64,000 nt of DNA from Ascaphus truei (Eukaryota > Chordata > Amphibia > Anura > Ascaphidae). Made by a program: the position numbers and the translations under genes. This document shows, piece by piece, positions 50,029 through 60,825 of this stretch (its first letter is position 1; every line of letters begins with the position of its first letter). The notes below the pieces were generated by a model that was given only the letters and a program-made list of their open reading frames with translations, had not been told where the DNA came from and made no database searches. The DNA lies in the NCBI GenBank assembly GCA_036426205.1, contig CM071568.1, positions 120,395,045 through 120,459,044 on the forward strand, given 5' to 3'.

Positions 50029-51082
50029 TTATTTTTTTTGTTCTTTTTGCGAGCGAGTAACAGGCCTGCTTGTTGTCTCTTGAATTTTCCTTTTTCTTTT
50101 GCCACCAACTTTAGGTACAACAGAGCCACTTTGAGTGGCCTCTGGCACTTCACGGGCAGGGCTTGTGGCCAGTGACTCACCTACAGGGCTTTTGGGCAGT
50201 GATTCACCTACAGGGCTTTTGGGCAGCGATTCACCTACAGGGCTTTTGGGCAGTGACTCACCTACAGGGCTTTTGGGTAGTGACTGTTCACCTACAGGGC
50301 TTGTGGCCAGTGACTCACCTACAAGGCTTGTGGCCAGTGACTCACCTACAGGGCTTTTGGGCAGTGATTCACCTACAGGGCTTTTGGGCAGTGACTCACC
50401 TACAGGGCTTTTGGGCAGTGACTCACCTACAGGGCTTTTGGGTAGTGACTGTTCACGGACAGGGCTTGTGCCCACTGACACATGTGAGCAAGTTGGTAGA
50501 CACTGCACAAGTGATGGTTGGTCTGTTTCATGTGTGTCTTTTGTTGTTTTTGACCAAAAACTGGTCAGTAGTAACTGCTTGTGTTTTCTTTTTGTGGCCT
50601 CCTTTGTAGGTGTCAGCTGCTGAATTTGTACAGATGGCAGCGGTAGGATGTCGTCAGGAACCTGCACAGCAATGTCTGCTACTTGACTGGTAACATTTGG
50701 GCCTGGTGAATGAATATCAGAAGCATGTGGTGAAAACTGACCTGCATGAACAGATCCTGCCTGTGAGCTGTTGAATTGTGGTACATTAGTCATTCTCCAG
50801 TAATTAGCTTGTGTTTGCTGAACAACTAATGCTTCGAATGAGGTGTTGATTTTTTGCAACTGTTTAGGCACTTCAATGAAGACTCTGTGGAGATGTGCCA
50901 ATTGTGAAACTGTTTCTTCCTGCAGTGCAATCATCCTTTCCAGCACTGTCATCAGGTCAGAATGGCGACGATTTTCTGCTTCCACAATTTTTCCCTCAGA
51001 AGCTACAATTGCATCATATGTGGTATTTGCTGGACGTTTTGGCGGTAAAACAGTTTCAATTGGAACCTCTTCATGGTCATGG

Positions 51083-51117
<35 letters not shown>

Positions 51118-54100
51118 TCCTCTTCATCATGTTCTACAAATAAATGTACACATTATTAAATGGCATGTTAATCTCTGCTGTGTTACTATGTAATTGTACT
51201 GTATCATAAGTAACAACTAACATGTTTCCATACGTTTTATAACCTCACATTAAAAACTACCTTGACTTAAGAATAATGTTTGGACTCAGTATGAAATATG
51301 AGTGAATGAAAACTTGCTGTAAACTCACAACTCCTACATGATAGTTAACATCACTAACACAATACAAGTTGCCTTACACTTCATTTTCACTGACACTAAG
51401 TAATCCTATTTAAAGAAGATGTGCAAAACAAATAATGAACATGACAACATAACATATAGAAGAGCACATATTATATGGCCACCAACTGATACACTCACCT
51501 TCTAGGTGTGTTGAGCTGGCTGACCCAGGTGAAGACACTTGTTCAGTCTCAGGTGACACATGTCCTTCAGGGGCAACTATATATAACAATAACATAAGTT
51601 TTACATTTACATGTGTAAATATTGAACAAACAGTTATTGTATGTTCTGTATTTATGAGTACCTAACAGCATCATTTCCTTAACCCAAAATGTGTGTGTGA
51701 AAGTGAACATAAATAGTTGTAATAACAATGTACATGCCTGTGTACTTAGATCTTTTGAGTTCCCTAACATAAAACATACTATGTTCCTGCAGTAATGCGT
51801 GAGGATAAATAGATAAAATTTGTCCATAAAAATCATATGTTGTGTAGTGATATCAGTATCATAATGTACATAACTATCATGAGATGACCATTCACAATGG
51901 TTATCATGAAGGTGGTCATATTGCAAAAAGTGTTGTTTTTGGTAGAGGATATGTGTGGTACATTAATATAAGATGTGGCACACCTGAATGTGGCTGTGAC
52001 TCAACAAGACAACACATGCAGTGTGTGATAATGTGTCGTTGATAGTAGTTCAACTATAGATATGAGTGAACTAATGTGTGACGTACGCTTTGATAAGTAA
52101 TGAGTTGTTGGGGCATTTAGTAGCTAAAGTGAAGCTTTCAAATGAGTGTGATTAACTTCAGTTGTGCTAGTCAGGTTGTAAGAACGGTATTCCCTTCCCC
52201 AAAAAGCCTAATCAGCCACACCTTTCAATTACTTGAAACAGGTGAAAATGGTGTGAACTAAGTTGACCCTAAAATAAGGCTGTAATTAGTGTGTGTGCTG
52301 AACCCCACCCCCTCTGTTGAAGTGTATGCTGTGATGAGATATTAATTGCAGCTGCTTTAACACAATGGTAGATGAGCTAAATAGTCGTGTGCAGTTTTTA
52401 AGTTATGAAAACAATGACATACGTGTGCCTCATTATGCTGTCTGTATATGAGTTAAAGCAAAAATGGACCTTTTCATAAACAACTATAGATGTGTTAGTG
52501 CAAGTGATGTTTGTAGGCCGTTGCATGCAATATATTTGATGCATGCTTAAAATAGGCAGTAATGTCATGTTTGTCGGAGTAAAATAAATAAAATACACAA
52601 TAATATTCTACATATTTCTGTTCTGTACCTGTAGCTAGTAATAATTTCTGATTAACATGTGTTACACATGTGTACTACCCTGTTGTTCCCCATCTTCGCC
52701 CACCATCAATTGCTTCCACTGCAGCAATGCATTTTGGGAATTCACATGTAAATGAGCACGCAATGGCACGTGCTATATTAGTTACTGCTTTTAGTAGGAC
52801 TACAACATATATGTCTATTTTGAGATATATATATATACAGAATCAGACATATACATATATAGATGCAGGTATGCTTATATTGTGAAGACAGTATAAAAAG
52901 CAGTGTAACTATGCAAAATAACTGTAAGCAACGACACGCCTAGTACAGTAATATTTCTCACCTGGTGGAAATTGTGAGGGGTAAATTCCTATATCACGGT
53001 CACCAGGTAAGCCTTCCACGACGACGGGAAGTAATTTTGCCCGAAGCAGCTCCTCCAATGGACTTAATATGAGACGTTGTGGTGTGGGCCCACCTCCAGT
53101 GCCAGTAGCATGCACGCGTTGGTGTTGTATTTTCTTTTTCAATTTGGACCTAATATCATCAAATCTCTTGTGACAATTCCGCTTGTCCCTCATATGATTC
53201 CCACACGCATTGACACCAATGACTATTGTGTCCCACATTTCTTTTCTGCTTGCTGAACTTGTCCGCCCTTGAAAAACATATAAAATATATGAGGTAAATG
53301 AATAATAATAGAAGCACCAGTTTCCTACACTGCTAGCTGTTCCAAGAGATAGCAAACATGCTGTTTTATGTGTAATATGTGAAGCACATGAGCATTCACT
53401 ACTAAACCTATACATGTAAGCAAGGTTGCATTCATATTGTATGCAGTTATGGCAAATTGACCGCCTGTGTTTAGTTGTCCTTGTAAGGCATGATAAAAAG
53501 CTGTGTTTCCAGACTAATTAACATAGAAAGATATTCTGAACCCATATTTGCATATGAACAAAACTCAGATGACCTAGGATCACATGTATTTGAATAATAA
53601 ATGTAAAGGTACACTTACCTAGTAAATGTCCATATATACTGTCATAGTGCTCCAGAATGCCAGTGACAAGAGCTGTATTTTCCTGGTCATTGAAGCGAGG
53701 ATTACGTGGCTTCTCCACACGTTTCTTCCGAGCAGGTTTAGGGTCAGAGCTTGGCTGGTGCTGACTGGACTCTCCTTCTTCCAATGGAAGAGCCTCCAAA
53801 AGCTGCCCACCAGCAAGCACGCCACCACCATCCACCCCATCAGCAACTGCGCCACCAGCAGCACTCACAGCACCAGCACTCCCACTCCTAGCACCAGCAC
53901 TCCCACTCCTAGCACCAGCACTCCCACTCCTAGCACCAGCACTCCCACTCCCAGCACCAGCACTCCCACTCCCAGCAACAGCACTCCCACTCCCAGCAAC
54001 AACACTCCCACTCACAGCAACAGCACTCCCACTCACAGCAACAGCACTCCCAGCAACAGCACTCCCACTCCCAGCAACAGCACTCCCACTCCCAGCACCA

Positions 54101-54237
54101 GCACTCCCACTCCCAGCAACACCACTCGGTGCACCAGCAACATCACTCCCCTGAACAGTACGTTCACTCCGACGCGTACTCGCACGAGTAGCACTCCCAC
54201 TCCCACCAGCATCACTCTTCCCACGCTTTGCGGGCAT
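50029..54237 (-). CDS. NAIF1-like: Harbinger Myb/SANT-like partner protein, four exons, frameshifted
   Basis: Second gene of the transposon; Myb-like Harbinger proteins bind the element and assist the transposase. Exons: 54,237-53,619, 53,267-52,962, 51,576-51,499 and 51,133-50,029. All three introns have good GT/AG sites (CTAG|GTAAGT, CCAG|GTGAGA, GAAG|GTGAGT) and all are phase 1. Exon 1 opens with MPAKRGKSDAGG, then a Gly/Ser/Ala/Val repeat, then KPRNPRFNDQENTALVTGIL. Exon 2 completes the Myb/SANT-like fold (EMWDTIVIGVNACG, NCHKRFDDIRSKLKKK). Exon 4 starts EHDEEDF plus ten Asp; beyond the GAT tract the reading frame that continues to the C-terminus is shifted, so the frame entering from exon 3 stops near 51,011. 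The C-terminal part has a helical segment (VLERMIALQEETVSQLA), 9-residue repeats and a basic KRKRK tail. NAIF1-like naming rests on domain similarity. Confidence 0.8.
50160..50470 (-). repeat. 27-bp coding minisatellite (9-residue SLPKSPVGE repeat)
   Basis: About eleven in-frame units of 27 bases, two of them 30 bases (EQSLPKSPVGE), encode SLPKSPVGE or SLATSPVGE in the partner protein. A frame on the opposite strand is open across it only because of the repeat. Confidence 0.9.
53870..54160 (-). repeat. coding minisatellite (GSGSAVA/GSGSAGA)
   Basis: Units based on CCAGCACTCCCACTCCCAG (plus strand) encode a Gly/Ser/Ala/Val-rich stretch between the N-terminus and the SANT-like domain of the Myb gene. 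The plus-strand Thr/Pro/Ser frame across the same DNA is an antisense by-product. Confidence 0.9.
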
Positions 54238-54479
54238 ACTTCCAGCACTCACAAAAAACAGACAACTAATGTACAGCCAATCACACGAAACACTTCCACA
54301 TATAAAACAAGACAAAGATGTAAACAAAACAACAATGGACAATGCTCACCCAATACACAACAAGTCTCTCCGTCAATATGCAAATGTTCAATCAGCCAGC
54401 TCTGTGCGTCTCTCTCTCTCTCTCACTCCCAACAACACAGAGAATGATTAGCAGTACACGTTGCCTTTAAATATGGCGC

Positions 54480-54730
54480 GCAATCCAAAACATGCTTGTT
54501 TCGCCTGATTCAGCAAGATTTGTGATTGGGCAACCTATCAGCACCCCGCCACGCACGCCGATACACCTGTGTGTGATCGGCTAATCATCGTGAGAGTGGG
54601 CGGATTTGTTTTCGGGTTGATTTTGAATGTATTCGGCACTTACTGCATACGGAGAGGAAAAATCGCCATTAACATGACTAATCGGTAAGCTTGCCGATTT
54701 CACTTAATCGACGCTTACTGCATGAGGCCC
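54480..54730. promoter_or_regulatory. right TIR and subterminal motif cluster
   Basis: GCCGAT, GATCGGC, ATCGCC, AATCGG and GCACTTACTGCATACGG (a near-copy of the TIR core) are packed into the last 250 bases. They mirror the left end. Confidence 0.6.
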
Positions 54731-55250
54731 ATAGAGGCTGTGAATTTCATCACTGTAGGCCAAGCTGAACTGACCTGAGTAACGAAGCACAGAATTGTAA
54801 AACACTACTGTACTGTACTGTACAGTATTGTACTGTATTGTTTTCACCAAAGTCACAAATCAAAGTCCCAAAAATATATCAGTCAGTCAAATAAATGCAC
54901 CTCACCTTCATGCCCTTTCAGTAAAAATACTGAACTGTACATTAGAAGATATGCCCTCTCCTTCATCCTTCCTACATCAGTTTTACATAATTTTCCGTTC
55001 ATCCATGTTGTATCTGTCAGCACTAGTAAGAAAAATCAGCTGACATTAAAGATTTTATTTCAATAAAGCCTACTGTATTTATTTTGGTTACAGATGCATT
55101 ATTTACATCAGTTATGCACGTATATGATGTTTGCAGTACAGAACATGCATTGTAAAGTGGAAAAAAGGGTAGTGCTTCACTTTAAGTACATTTTCGCTTT
55201 ACATACATGCTCCGGTCCCATTGCGTATGTAAAAGCGAGGTATGCCTGTA

Positions 55251-55513
55251 CTGTACGATCGCCTGTAAAAGCCGTGCATCTCCATGCAGTTCTTACAGGC
55301 TGCATTTTTTTCTATCAGCTATCACGCTTTAGAATTTTAAGCACGATAGCAAGGGCAAAAAAATAGCTTGCGCGATCGGGCATTTTTTGGCCCGCACCTA
55401 CCCAAATGCGATTCACTTCTTAGTGAATCCCGCGTCTGGCTTAATTTTTTATCGTGGGATTACAAATTTCCCAATCGGGCTCAAAAGCTCACTGCTTAGT
55501 GAATCAGCTCCAC
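55251..55513. mobile_element. MITE (GATTCACTAAGCAGTGA family)
   Basis: The right end, inverted, reads GGAGCTGATTCACTAAGCAG. An internal hairpin (GCCTGTAAAAGC...TTCTTACAGGC) is related to 6,500-6,600. The left end abuts the Tigger-like element. Confidence 0.55.
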
Positions 55514-56300
55514 TGACCGTCTCGCAGTGAATAGGAATTCCATCGAAAATTTCACCCATCTCTCCTGAGTGCACATTCACTCTTACCCATTCTAGCAAAA
55601 GCCTTATTTTCTAGTCAGGATCACTGTTGCAAATGTTGTCAAAATGAAAAAATGCTAGCAAAACCTTTTTGAGTGAAACCAATGGTCAATTTTGGTTAGG
55701 AAGCCCAATGTCGTCTGCATGACATGTATGAGAAAGAATTACATGGTTGAGGAGTGTCCCTATCTCTTGTGATGAATCTGTAGGGGGTCTTGAGGGGTTA
55801 TCTGCAGCACCAAGGCTCCCTGTATCTTATGCTGGCTCCATCTGCTCTTCTGTTTCCCATTGTTAGGGAGGCGTATCGAGTGCAGAGGAAGCCCAGACAG
55901 AGCTGTGGTTAACCCATTGAGTTCCTACCACCGCAACACAGGAGGTGGTGATTTCTATGATTTCTGTGATCAGTAATTTAAGGGGAGTGTCCCTTCTCTC
56001 CTCCTGACCACCACTGACCATGATCCCCTACTGAAGGAGGACAAACCTGAATCAGAATATTAGTTGTTTTAGTTTATTTCTGCCTCCTATTTAGGGTCTC
56101 ATCTCTGTGCTCACAGTCCAGATTAAACTCAACTGCGAGTGTCCAGGACTGGAAAGGCATAGGAAATCAAGAAACCTCTTCTCCCTCCCCCAGGTTGCGA
56201 GGGTTTCAGATTTCGAGGGTCCCTAACTGACCATTCTCACTAGTGATATAAATCTTTTTTGTCCTGTCTTTTTGTAAACATGCAAGATGATATTTTGAGG
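55514..56300. other. no gene recognised
   Basis: Mixed-composition DNA with no domain-bearing frame or clear element ends. Confidence 0.4.
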
Positions 56301-56317
56301 ATTAATTTCTCTAATCT

Positions 56318-56995
56318 TTGGTGGATGAGACAGATTATGCCATTATTGAACTAGAAAAAGTGCAGAGAAGAGCCACTAAATTAATAAAGGGGATGGTAAA
56401 TCTGATTTATGGGGAGAGGCTAGTTAAATTAGATGTGTTTAAATTAGAAAATAGGCATCTAAGAGGGGATATGGTAACTATATACAAATATATTTGGGGA
56501 CAATACAAGGAGCTTTCAAAAGGACAAATCATTCCAAGGGCAGTAAAAACAACCCAGGGTCATACCTCAAGGTTTTAGGAAAGGAGATTTCACCAGAAAC
56601 AAAAGAAAGGGTTCATTATAGTAAGTGCAGTTAAAATGTGGAATTCAGGACCCATGGAGACTCTGATGGCAGAAACAATAGATATCTTCAAAAAAAGGTT
56701 GGACATCTTTTTAGAAAGGAAATGTATACAGGGATATACCAAATAAGTAAACATGGGAAGGATGTTGATCCAGGGAGAAATCTGATTGCAATATTTCAGG
56801 AAGGAATTTATTTTTCTCTTATGAGATATAATTGGATAACATTTCACTGTGTTTGTTTTTTCTTGCCTTTCTCTCAATCGATATACTGTAAATACAAATA
56901 TAGGATAAAGTAACTGTCGTCTAAATTTAACATATGTTGAACATGATGGACATATGTCTTTTTTCAACATCATCTACTATGTAACAATGTACAGT
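56318..56995 (+). pseudogene. CR1 LINE 3' end
   Basis: The frame reads LEKVQRRATKLIKGM, YGERLVKLDVFKLENRHLRGD and MVTIYKYIWGQY, matching the C-terminal region of CR1 reverse transcriptase ORFs. It then shifts frame (RNNRYLQKKVGHLFRKE). The 3' end TTGAACATGATGGACATATG, followed by TTCAACATCATCTACTATGT, matches the CR1 3' UTR as I recall it. It is 5'-truncated, as is usual for LINE copies. Confidence 0.88.
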
Positions 56996-57002
56996 AGCTA
57001 TT

Positions 57003-57540
57003 TATTTTATTTATTTATAAAAATGTTTTACCAGGAAGTAATACATTGAGAGTTACCTCTCATTTTCAAGTATGTCCTGGGCATAGAGTTAAGATGACAA
57101 GTAATACATGGTACAAATACAGTTACATATGTGAACAGGGTATTTATTTTGTACAAGACAGCATGCAGTGTTAAAGATAATATATATTATAGGTGTATGT
57201 AAAAGTGACAGAACAGATTAAAATTTGAGACAGCTTTAGTTTTAAAAGAACTTAAACTGGTGGTGGCTGTGAGAGTCTCCGTTAGGTTGTTCGAATTTTG
57301 GTGTGCACGGTAAGAGAAGGAGGAGCGGCCAGCTTCTTTGTTGAGCCTTGGGAAAATGAACAGTCTTTTGGAGTCAGATCTCAGATGATAAGTGCTGCAT
57401 GTGGTAGGGGTGAGGAGGTTGTTCAGATAGATGGGTAGCTTGCCCAGAAAGTATTTGAAGGCTAGACAGGAAAGATGAACTTTCCGCCTAGACTCAAGTG
57501 ATGACCAATCTAGTTCTTTGAGCATTTTGCACCATGTACT
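57003..57540 (-). pseudogene. L2/CR1-type LINE C-terminus and 3' tail
   Basis: On the minus strand the protein reads LKELDWSSLESRRKVHLSCLAFKY and then TCSTYHLRSDSKRLFIFPRL, typical of the extreme C-terminus of L2-type LINE ORF2. It ends SLSSFKTKAVSNF. The 3' UTR continues to a TTTATTTATTTAT stretch (a minus-strand A-rich tail) at 57,003. It is severely 5'-truncated. Confidence 0.8.
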
Positions 57541-58560
57541 ATGTCCCCAGTGTCAATAATTGGCATTAGCATCTGCTGTGCGATACGCTTTCTGACCAGC
57601 AGACTTAGGGAGGATTGCAGTCCATGAGTTGTATTATCTGTTGTATTTTCTACCTACTGTATAAAATCAGTCAATGTTTTCCGACCTTTAGATTCAGTAG
57701 CATGTGAGGACATTAGAAATATTTCCAAACAACAACTTTTTGTAATTCCATTATTCATATGTGATATATATTTTATAAAGCAATTGCCATATACTGACAA
57801 TTTTACAGTACAAGCATGCACTCATTTTAATATAAAGGTAAACTATATTGTTGGAAGAAAAGAATGCTATATTTATGAGTGGGCATTGGCAAGATGGAGT
57901 CGCACAAATCTTACAAGCTATGGACCTCATTCACAATTTGCCAGCAGGACAGACCTAGAAATTAAGGTTAGAGGATCCTGAAAACCCACTGGATTTAATT
58001 ATGGGGTAGTTGTGCCCCTCTCTTGTCTTCTGCATTTCTAGCTTGAAAAGTGGGCTTTTGATTTAAAATGGCTTTTAGCAACTGCTTTTTTGCACCAAAG
58101 GTCACTACATCCGAAAGCAGAACAGAACACGTTTCATGGGCATGGTACTGTATGTGTAATTCAGTACATACTGTAGACAGCCACTTGAACCAATACATCT
58201 ACCAATTCCCATAAAAGCCCTAGCATGGTGGGTGTGATTCCAAAAGCAGTCCTCTATACAGAATAAATCTTTTCACTGGAATGACTTAATTCTTTGCAAT
58301 GACTGATGACATTTTGTGTGCCCCTGTTTAGAAAAAAAAAAAAGTATGAACCTGGAAACAGCTATGTTTTTGTGTTCTTTCTTCTCAGTCTAGGTTTAAT
58401 AATCTAATAATATTCCTCCAAATACTGTTAGTGATGTAGTTGTGTATAAAAAAAAAAGTGCAGGTTTAGAACCAGATTTTAGCAAAATCACACTCCAGAT
58501 AAAATTCAGTTATTTAGTAAGAGGTTTATTACACAGTACAATACACAGGTTGGTCAAATC
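57541..58560. other. no gene recognised
   Basis: AT-rich DNA between LINE and PLE remnants, without domain-bearing frames or element ends. Confidence 0.4.
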
Positions 58561-58793
58561 AAACATATTGTTAAAAAACATTGGGAGATCCTCTCGGGAG
58601 ATCCCCTTCTCAAATATCTTTATTCAGAGGGCCCCCAATTTGTTTTTAAAAGAGCCAGAACCATTGCTAATTCAGTGTCCCCAAGTCTTTTTTTAGTAAA
58701 AAATGTAACACTAGGCAGTTACCAAAAGGAAGCTTCAAGTGCCTCAAATGTATCTCGTGCAAACATATGCTTCCAGGTTCCACCTTCACTTCA

Positions 58794-59470
58794 GAGGAAT
58801 GTGGTATATGTGGTGCTCAAAATTGAGCAGGTAGCATCCTTAAGCATATTGTTAATAAGATCCTTAATTAGGGGGTCCGGCGATGATGGAGTGCCCCTCA
58901 ATAATGCAATAAATCTGCGTGATGACTGTAGGGGAAGTGACAAGTGGAGTCAGTTGAGACAACCACCGGGATGTACACAATAATCACCCTGACAGCATAA
59001 TAAAGAGGAACTATGTCCATGACAGCAGGATTTAAATAAGGCACATTGGCACTTTACCTGCTCCTTCAGGGGGCACTCTCAGGATCAGTAGCGTGCAGTC
59101 CATCCATAGGAAAATTCAAGAGGGTAGTTGGTGTGGATAGAGCACAGCTTCCAGACTCCCTGCAATGTGAAGCAGGGAAAACAAAACCAGGCCACTCCGC
59201 AGTAGTTTCAAATTTGTATTAGCCAGCTAACACATACAGGGAAAAAGGGGACAAATAGAACGCACCTACGCGGTTCGTACATAGGTACTTTTATCAAGTA
59301 AAGTACCTCTGTACGAAACGCGTAGGTGCGTTCTAATTGTCCCCTTTTTCCCTGTATGTGTTAGTTGGCTAATACAAATTTGAAACTACTGCGGAGTGGC
59401 CTGGTTTTGTTTTCCCTGCTTCACATTGCAGGGAGTCTGGAAGCTGTGCTCTATCCACACCAACTACCCT
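58794..59470. mobile_element. 677-bp insertion with 14-bp target duplication
   Basis: CCACCTTCACTTCA occurs at 58,780-58,793 and again at 59,471-59,484, directly across the interruption of the PLE linker. The insert ends in a large palindrome whose centre carries hammerhead-like cores, so it is probably a non-autonomous PLE product. Confidence 0.7.
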
Positions 59471-59471
59471 C
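59120..59471. repeat. 352-bp near-perfect palindrome of PLE pseudo-LTR
   Basis: The arms begin GAGGGTAGTTGG and end CCAACTACCCTC, with the centre near 59,295. Only a few mismatches are visible by eye. On each strand the centre reads like a hammerhead core (minus: TGATAAAAGTAC, then GTACGAACCGCG; plus: GTAAAGTACC, then GTACGAAACGCG). Confidence 0.85.
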
Positions 59472-59865
59472 CACCTTCACTTCATTTGCCACTGGGTGTG
59501 AGTTTCCGGTAAAATCATTTATCAATTGTGATACCACATTCGCAGTCTATATGCTGAACTGCGGATGTGGTAAACAATATGTAGGACGCACATCACGTAC
59601 TTTAAAAACTAGTATTAGAGAACACATGAGATTAATTAAACATGGTGACCTAACTCACCCAGTGGCGCAACATTTCACCAATTATAGATTAGGAAGCATT
59701 GATACATTTTCTTATATGGGTACAGAGCAGGTGCCAGCTCCCGTCAGAGGGGGCAACAGGATGGAAATCTTAGACAAACGAGAATTGTATTGGATTTTCA
59801 CGCTTAAAACCAGAATACCCGATGGCCTAAACTCTGATTGGGATCTGGCACCTTATCTACGTTAA

Positions 59866-60825
59866 TAGACATCTTGAATATTTATGTTCCAATTTGATAT
59901 GTATATCTTATGTTTGATAATTGATCTGATATTCTAAAGTTTTGTAATTATGTACTCAGGTACCACCCAGGATCATTGTTATCTAACTGAGGTGATTGTT
60001 CATGTTTATGATCCACATATAGTATATCATCTTAAAGTCATTTTTCATGCAAACTCCTTAATTTTACAATACATTTCTCTGTTCACAAGTGTTGTTGTTG
60101 ATACCAAAATGTTTAAGATTATTTAAGATTACGTAACAACTATTTTAAGGGATTTCTCTCCAATTGAACTCTCTATTAACAATATTATTTTTTATGTATT
60201 ATCATCATTTATACATTTATATTAATATTTAATGGTTTATGGTTAACATTTAGTTAATAGATCCGGTGTTCATTCCTTGCTATACAGCCAATTATACGTT
60301 TTTTTCCTTCAAGTGGATATCTTCATAGATTACTAATATTTAATAAACATTTCCAAATATATATTCATTTATAGATTAAAAATCGGTTTATCCACTTGAT
60401 AGGCAATTTCCTTTCTTTTCTTTTAACAGAAATTTTCATATTATCTATGATGTTTCCCTTTTTCTTTTTTTAAATACCATATTAATATTGTGTTTCTGTA
60501 ACTTTGAAAACGATATTTAGTGCTCCTATGTCTTTTTCATCCAGATATAGTGTTTTTAAAATGTCATTGTTTTTTTTCAATAAAGTTGTGTTAGTTTGTA
60601 AAAAACGTGCTGACGTCACTACGCACGCGTCACTCCGGAGGAGTTTCAGGAAGTGAATTGCGAATGGACGACAGCACGTTTTCTGAGGATATTTAAAGCT
60701 GACTGGTGAGTACATAAATTAGTCACCTTGATAAAGAGCTCACGCTCGAAACGCGTTGGTGGGGGTCTCTGTACCCCGTAATTTGGCTGTATTTATTTGT
60801 TGGTTCCATTAAATATCTTTTTTTA
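59866..60825 (+). mobile_element. PLE 3' sequence and pseudo-LTR with hammerhead-like core
   Basis: Follows the GIY-YIG stop and precedes the next PLE copy. CCTTGATAAAGAGC-TCAC-GCTCGAAACGCG (60,726-60,755) fits a hammerhead core with a 4-bp helix II and GAAAC; the first box is TGATAAA rather than CTGATGA. The terminal A/T-rich part continues beyond the nested LINE fragment at about 61,437. Confidence 0.6.

Larger units (their letters stand above)
43791..54730 (+). mobile_element. giant PIF/Harbinger transposon with extra forkhead gene
   Basis: The ends GGGCCTCATGCAGTAAGCG (left) and CGCTTACTGCATGAGGCCC (right) are inverted copies, flanked by ATA on both sides (43,788-43,790 and 54,731-54,733). 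Inside are a HARBI1-type transposase, a Myb/SANT-like gene and a forkhead gene. Both ends carry clusters of ATCGGC/GCCGAT and ATCGCC motifs. At 10,940 bp it is much longer than the usual few-kb two-gene Harbinger. The 3-bp flank ATA differs from the TWA consensus of the superfamily. Confidence 0.9.
43000..55248. mobile_element. Tigger-like (pogo/mariner) element, host of the Harbinger insertion
   Basis: The left end CAGGTATACCCCGTTTTAAG and the right end, inverted, CAGGCATACCTCGCTTTTAC are a diverged inverted pair resembling Tigger ends (CAGGCATACCTCGTTTTATT-type). TA dinucleotides flank both sides (42,998-42,999 and 55,249-55,250). Removing the Harbinger at 43,791-54,730 leaves a non-autonomous element of about 1.3 kb. 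No Tigger transposase is present. Confidence 0.7.
58570..59865 (+). pseudogene. Penelope-like element C-terminal part with GIY-YIG nuclease, interrupted
   Basis: The upstream part reads KKHWEILSGDPLLKYL, FKRARTIANSVSP and, after a frameshift, the Cys-rich linker FKCLKCISCKHMLPGS. Coding then resumes at 59,485 with the nuclease: VYMLNCGCGKQYVGRTSRTL, SIREHMRLIKHG, and RMEILDKRELYWIF to the stop at 59,865. The GIY-YIG domain nicks DNA for insertion in PLEs. Between the two parts, 58,794-59,470 is an insertion flanked by a 14-bp duplication. The order and final residues (SDWDLAPYL) fit a PLE C-terminus. Confidence 0.88.

Noticed and set aside
50160..50470. CRISPR-like regular repeats
   Set aside because: The 27-bp units are contiguous, without unique spacers, and encode an in-frame protein repeat in a eukaryotic transposon.
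50135..50623. 162- and 148-residue plus-strand frames
   Set aside because: Antisense to the 9-residue repeat of the Myb-like gene.
53626..54447. 273-residue Thr/Pro/Ser-rich frame on the plus strand
   Set aside because: Antisense to the Gly/Ser/Ala minisatellite and first exon of the Myb-like gene, which has domain and splice support.
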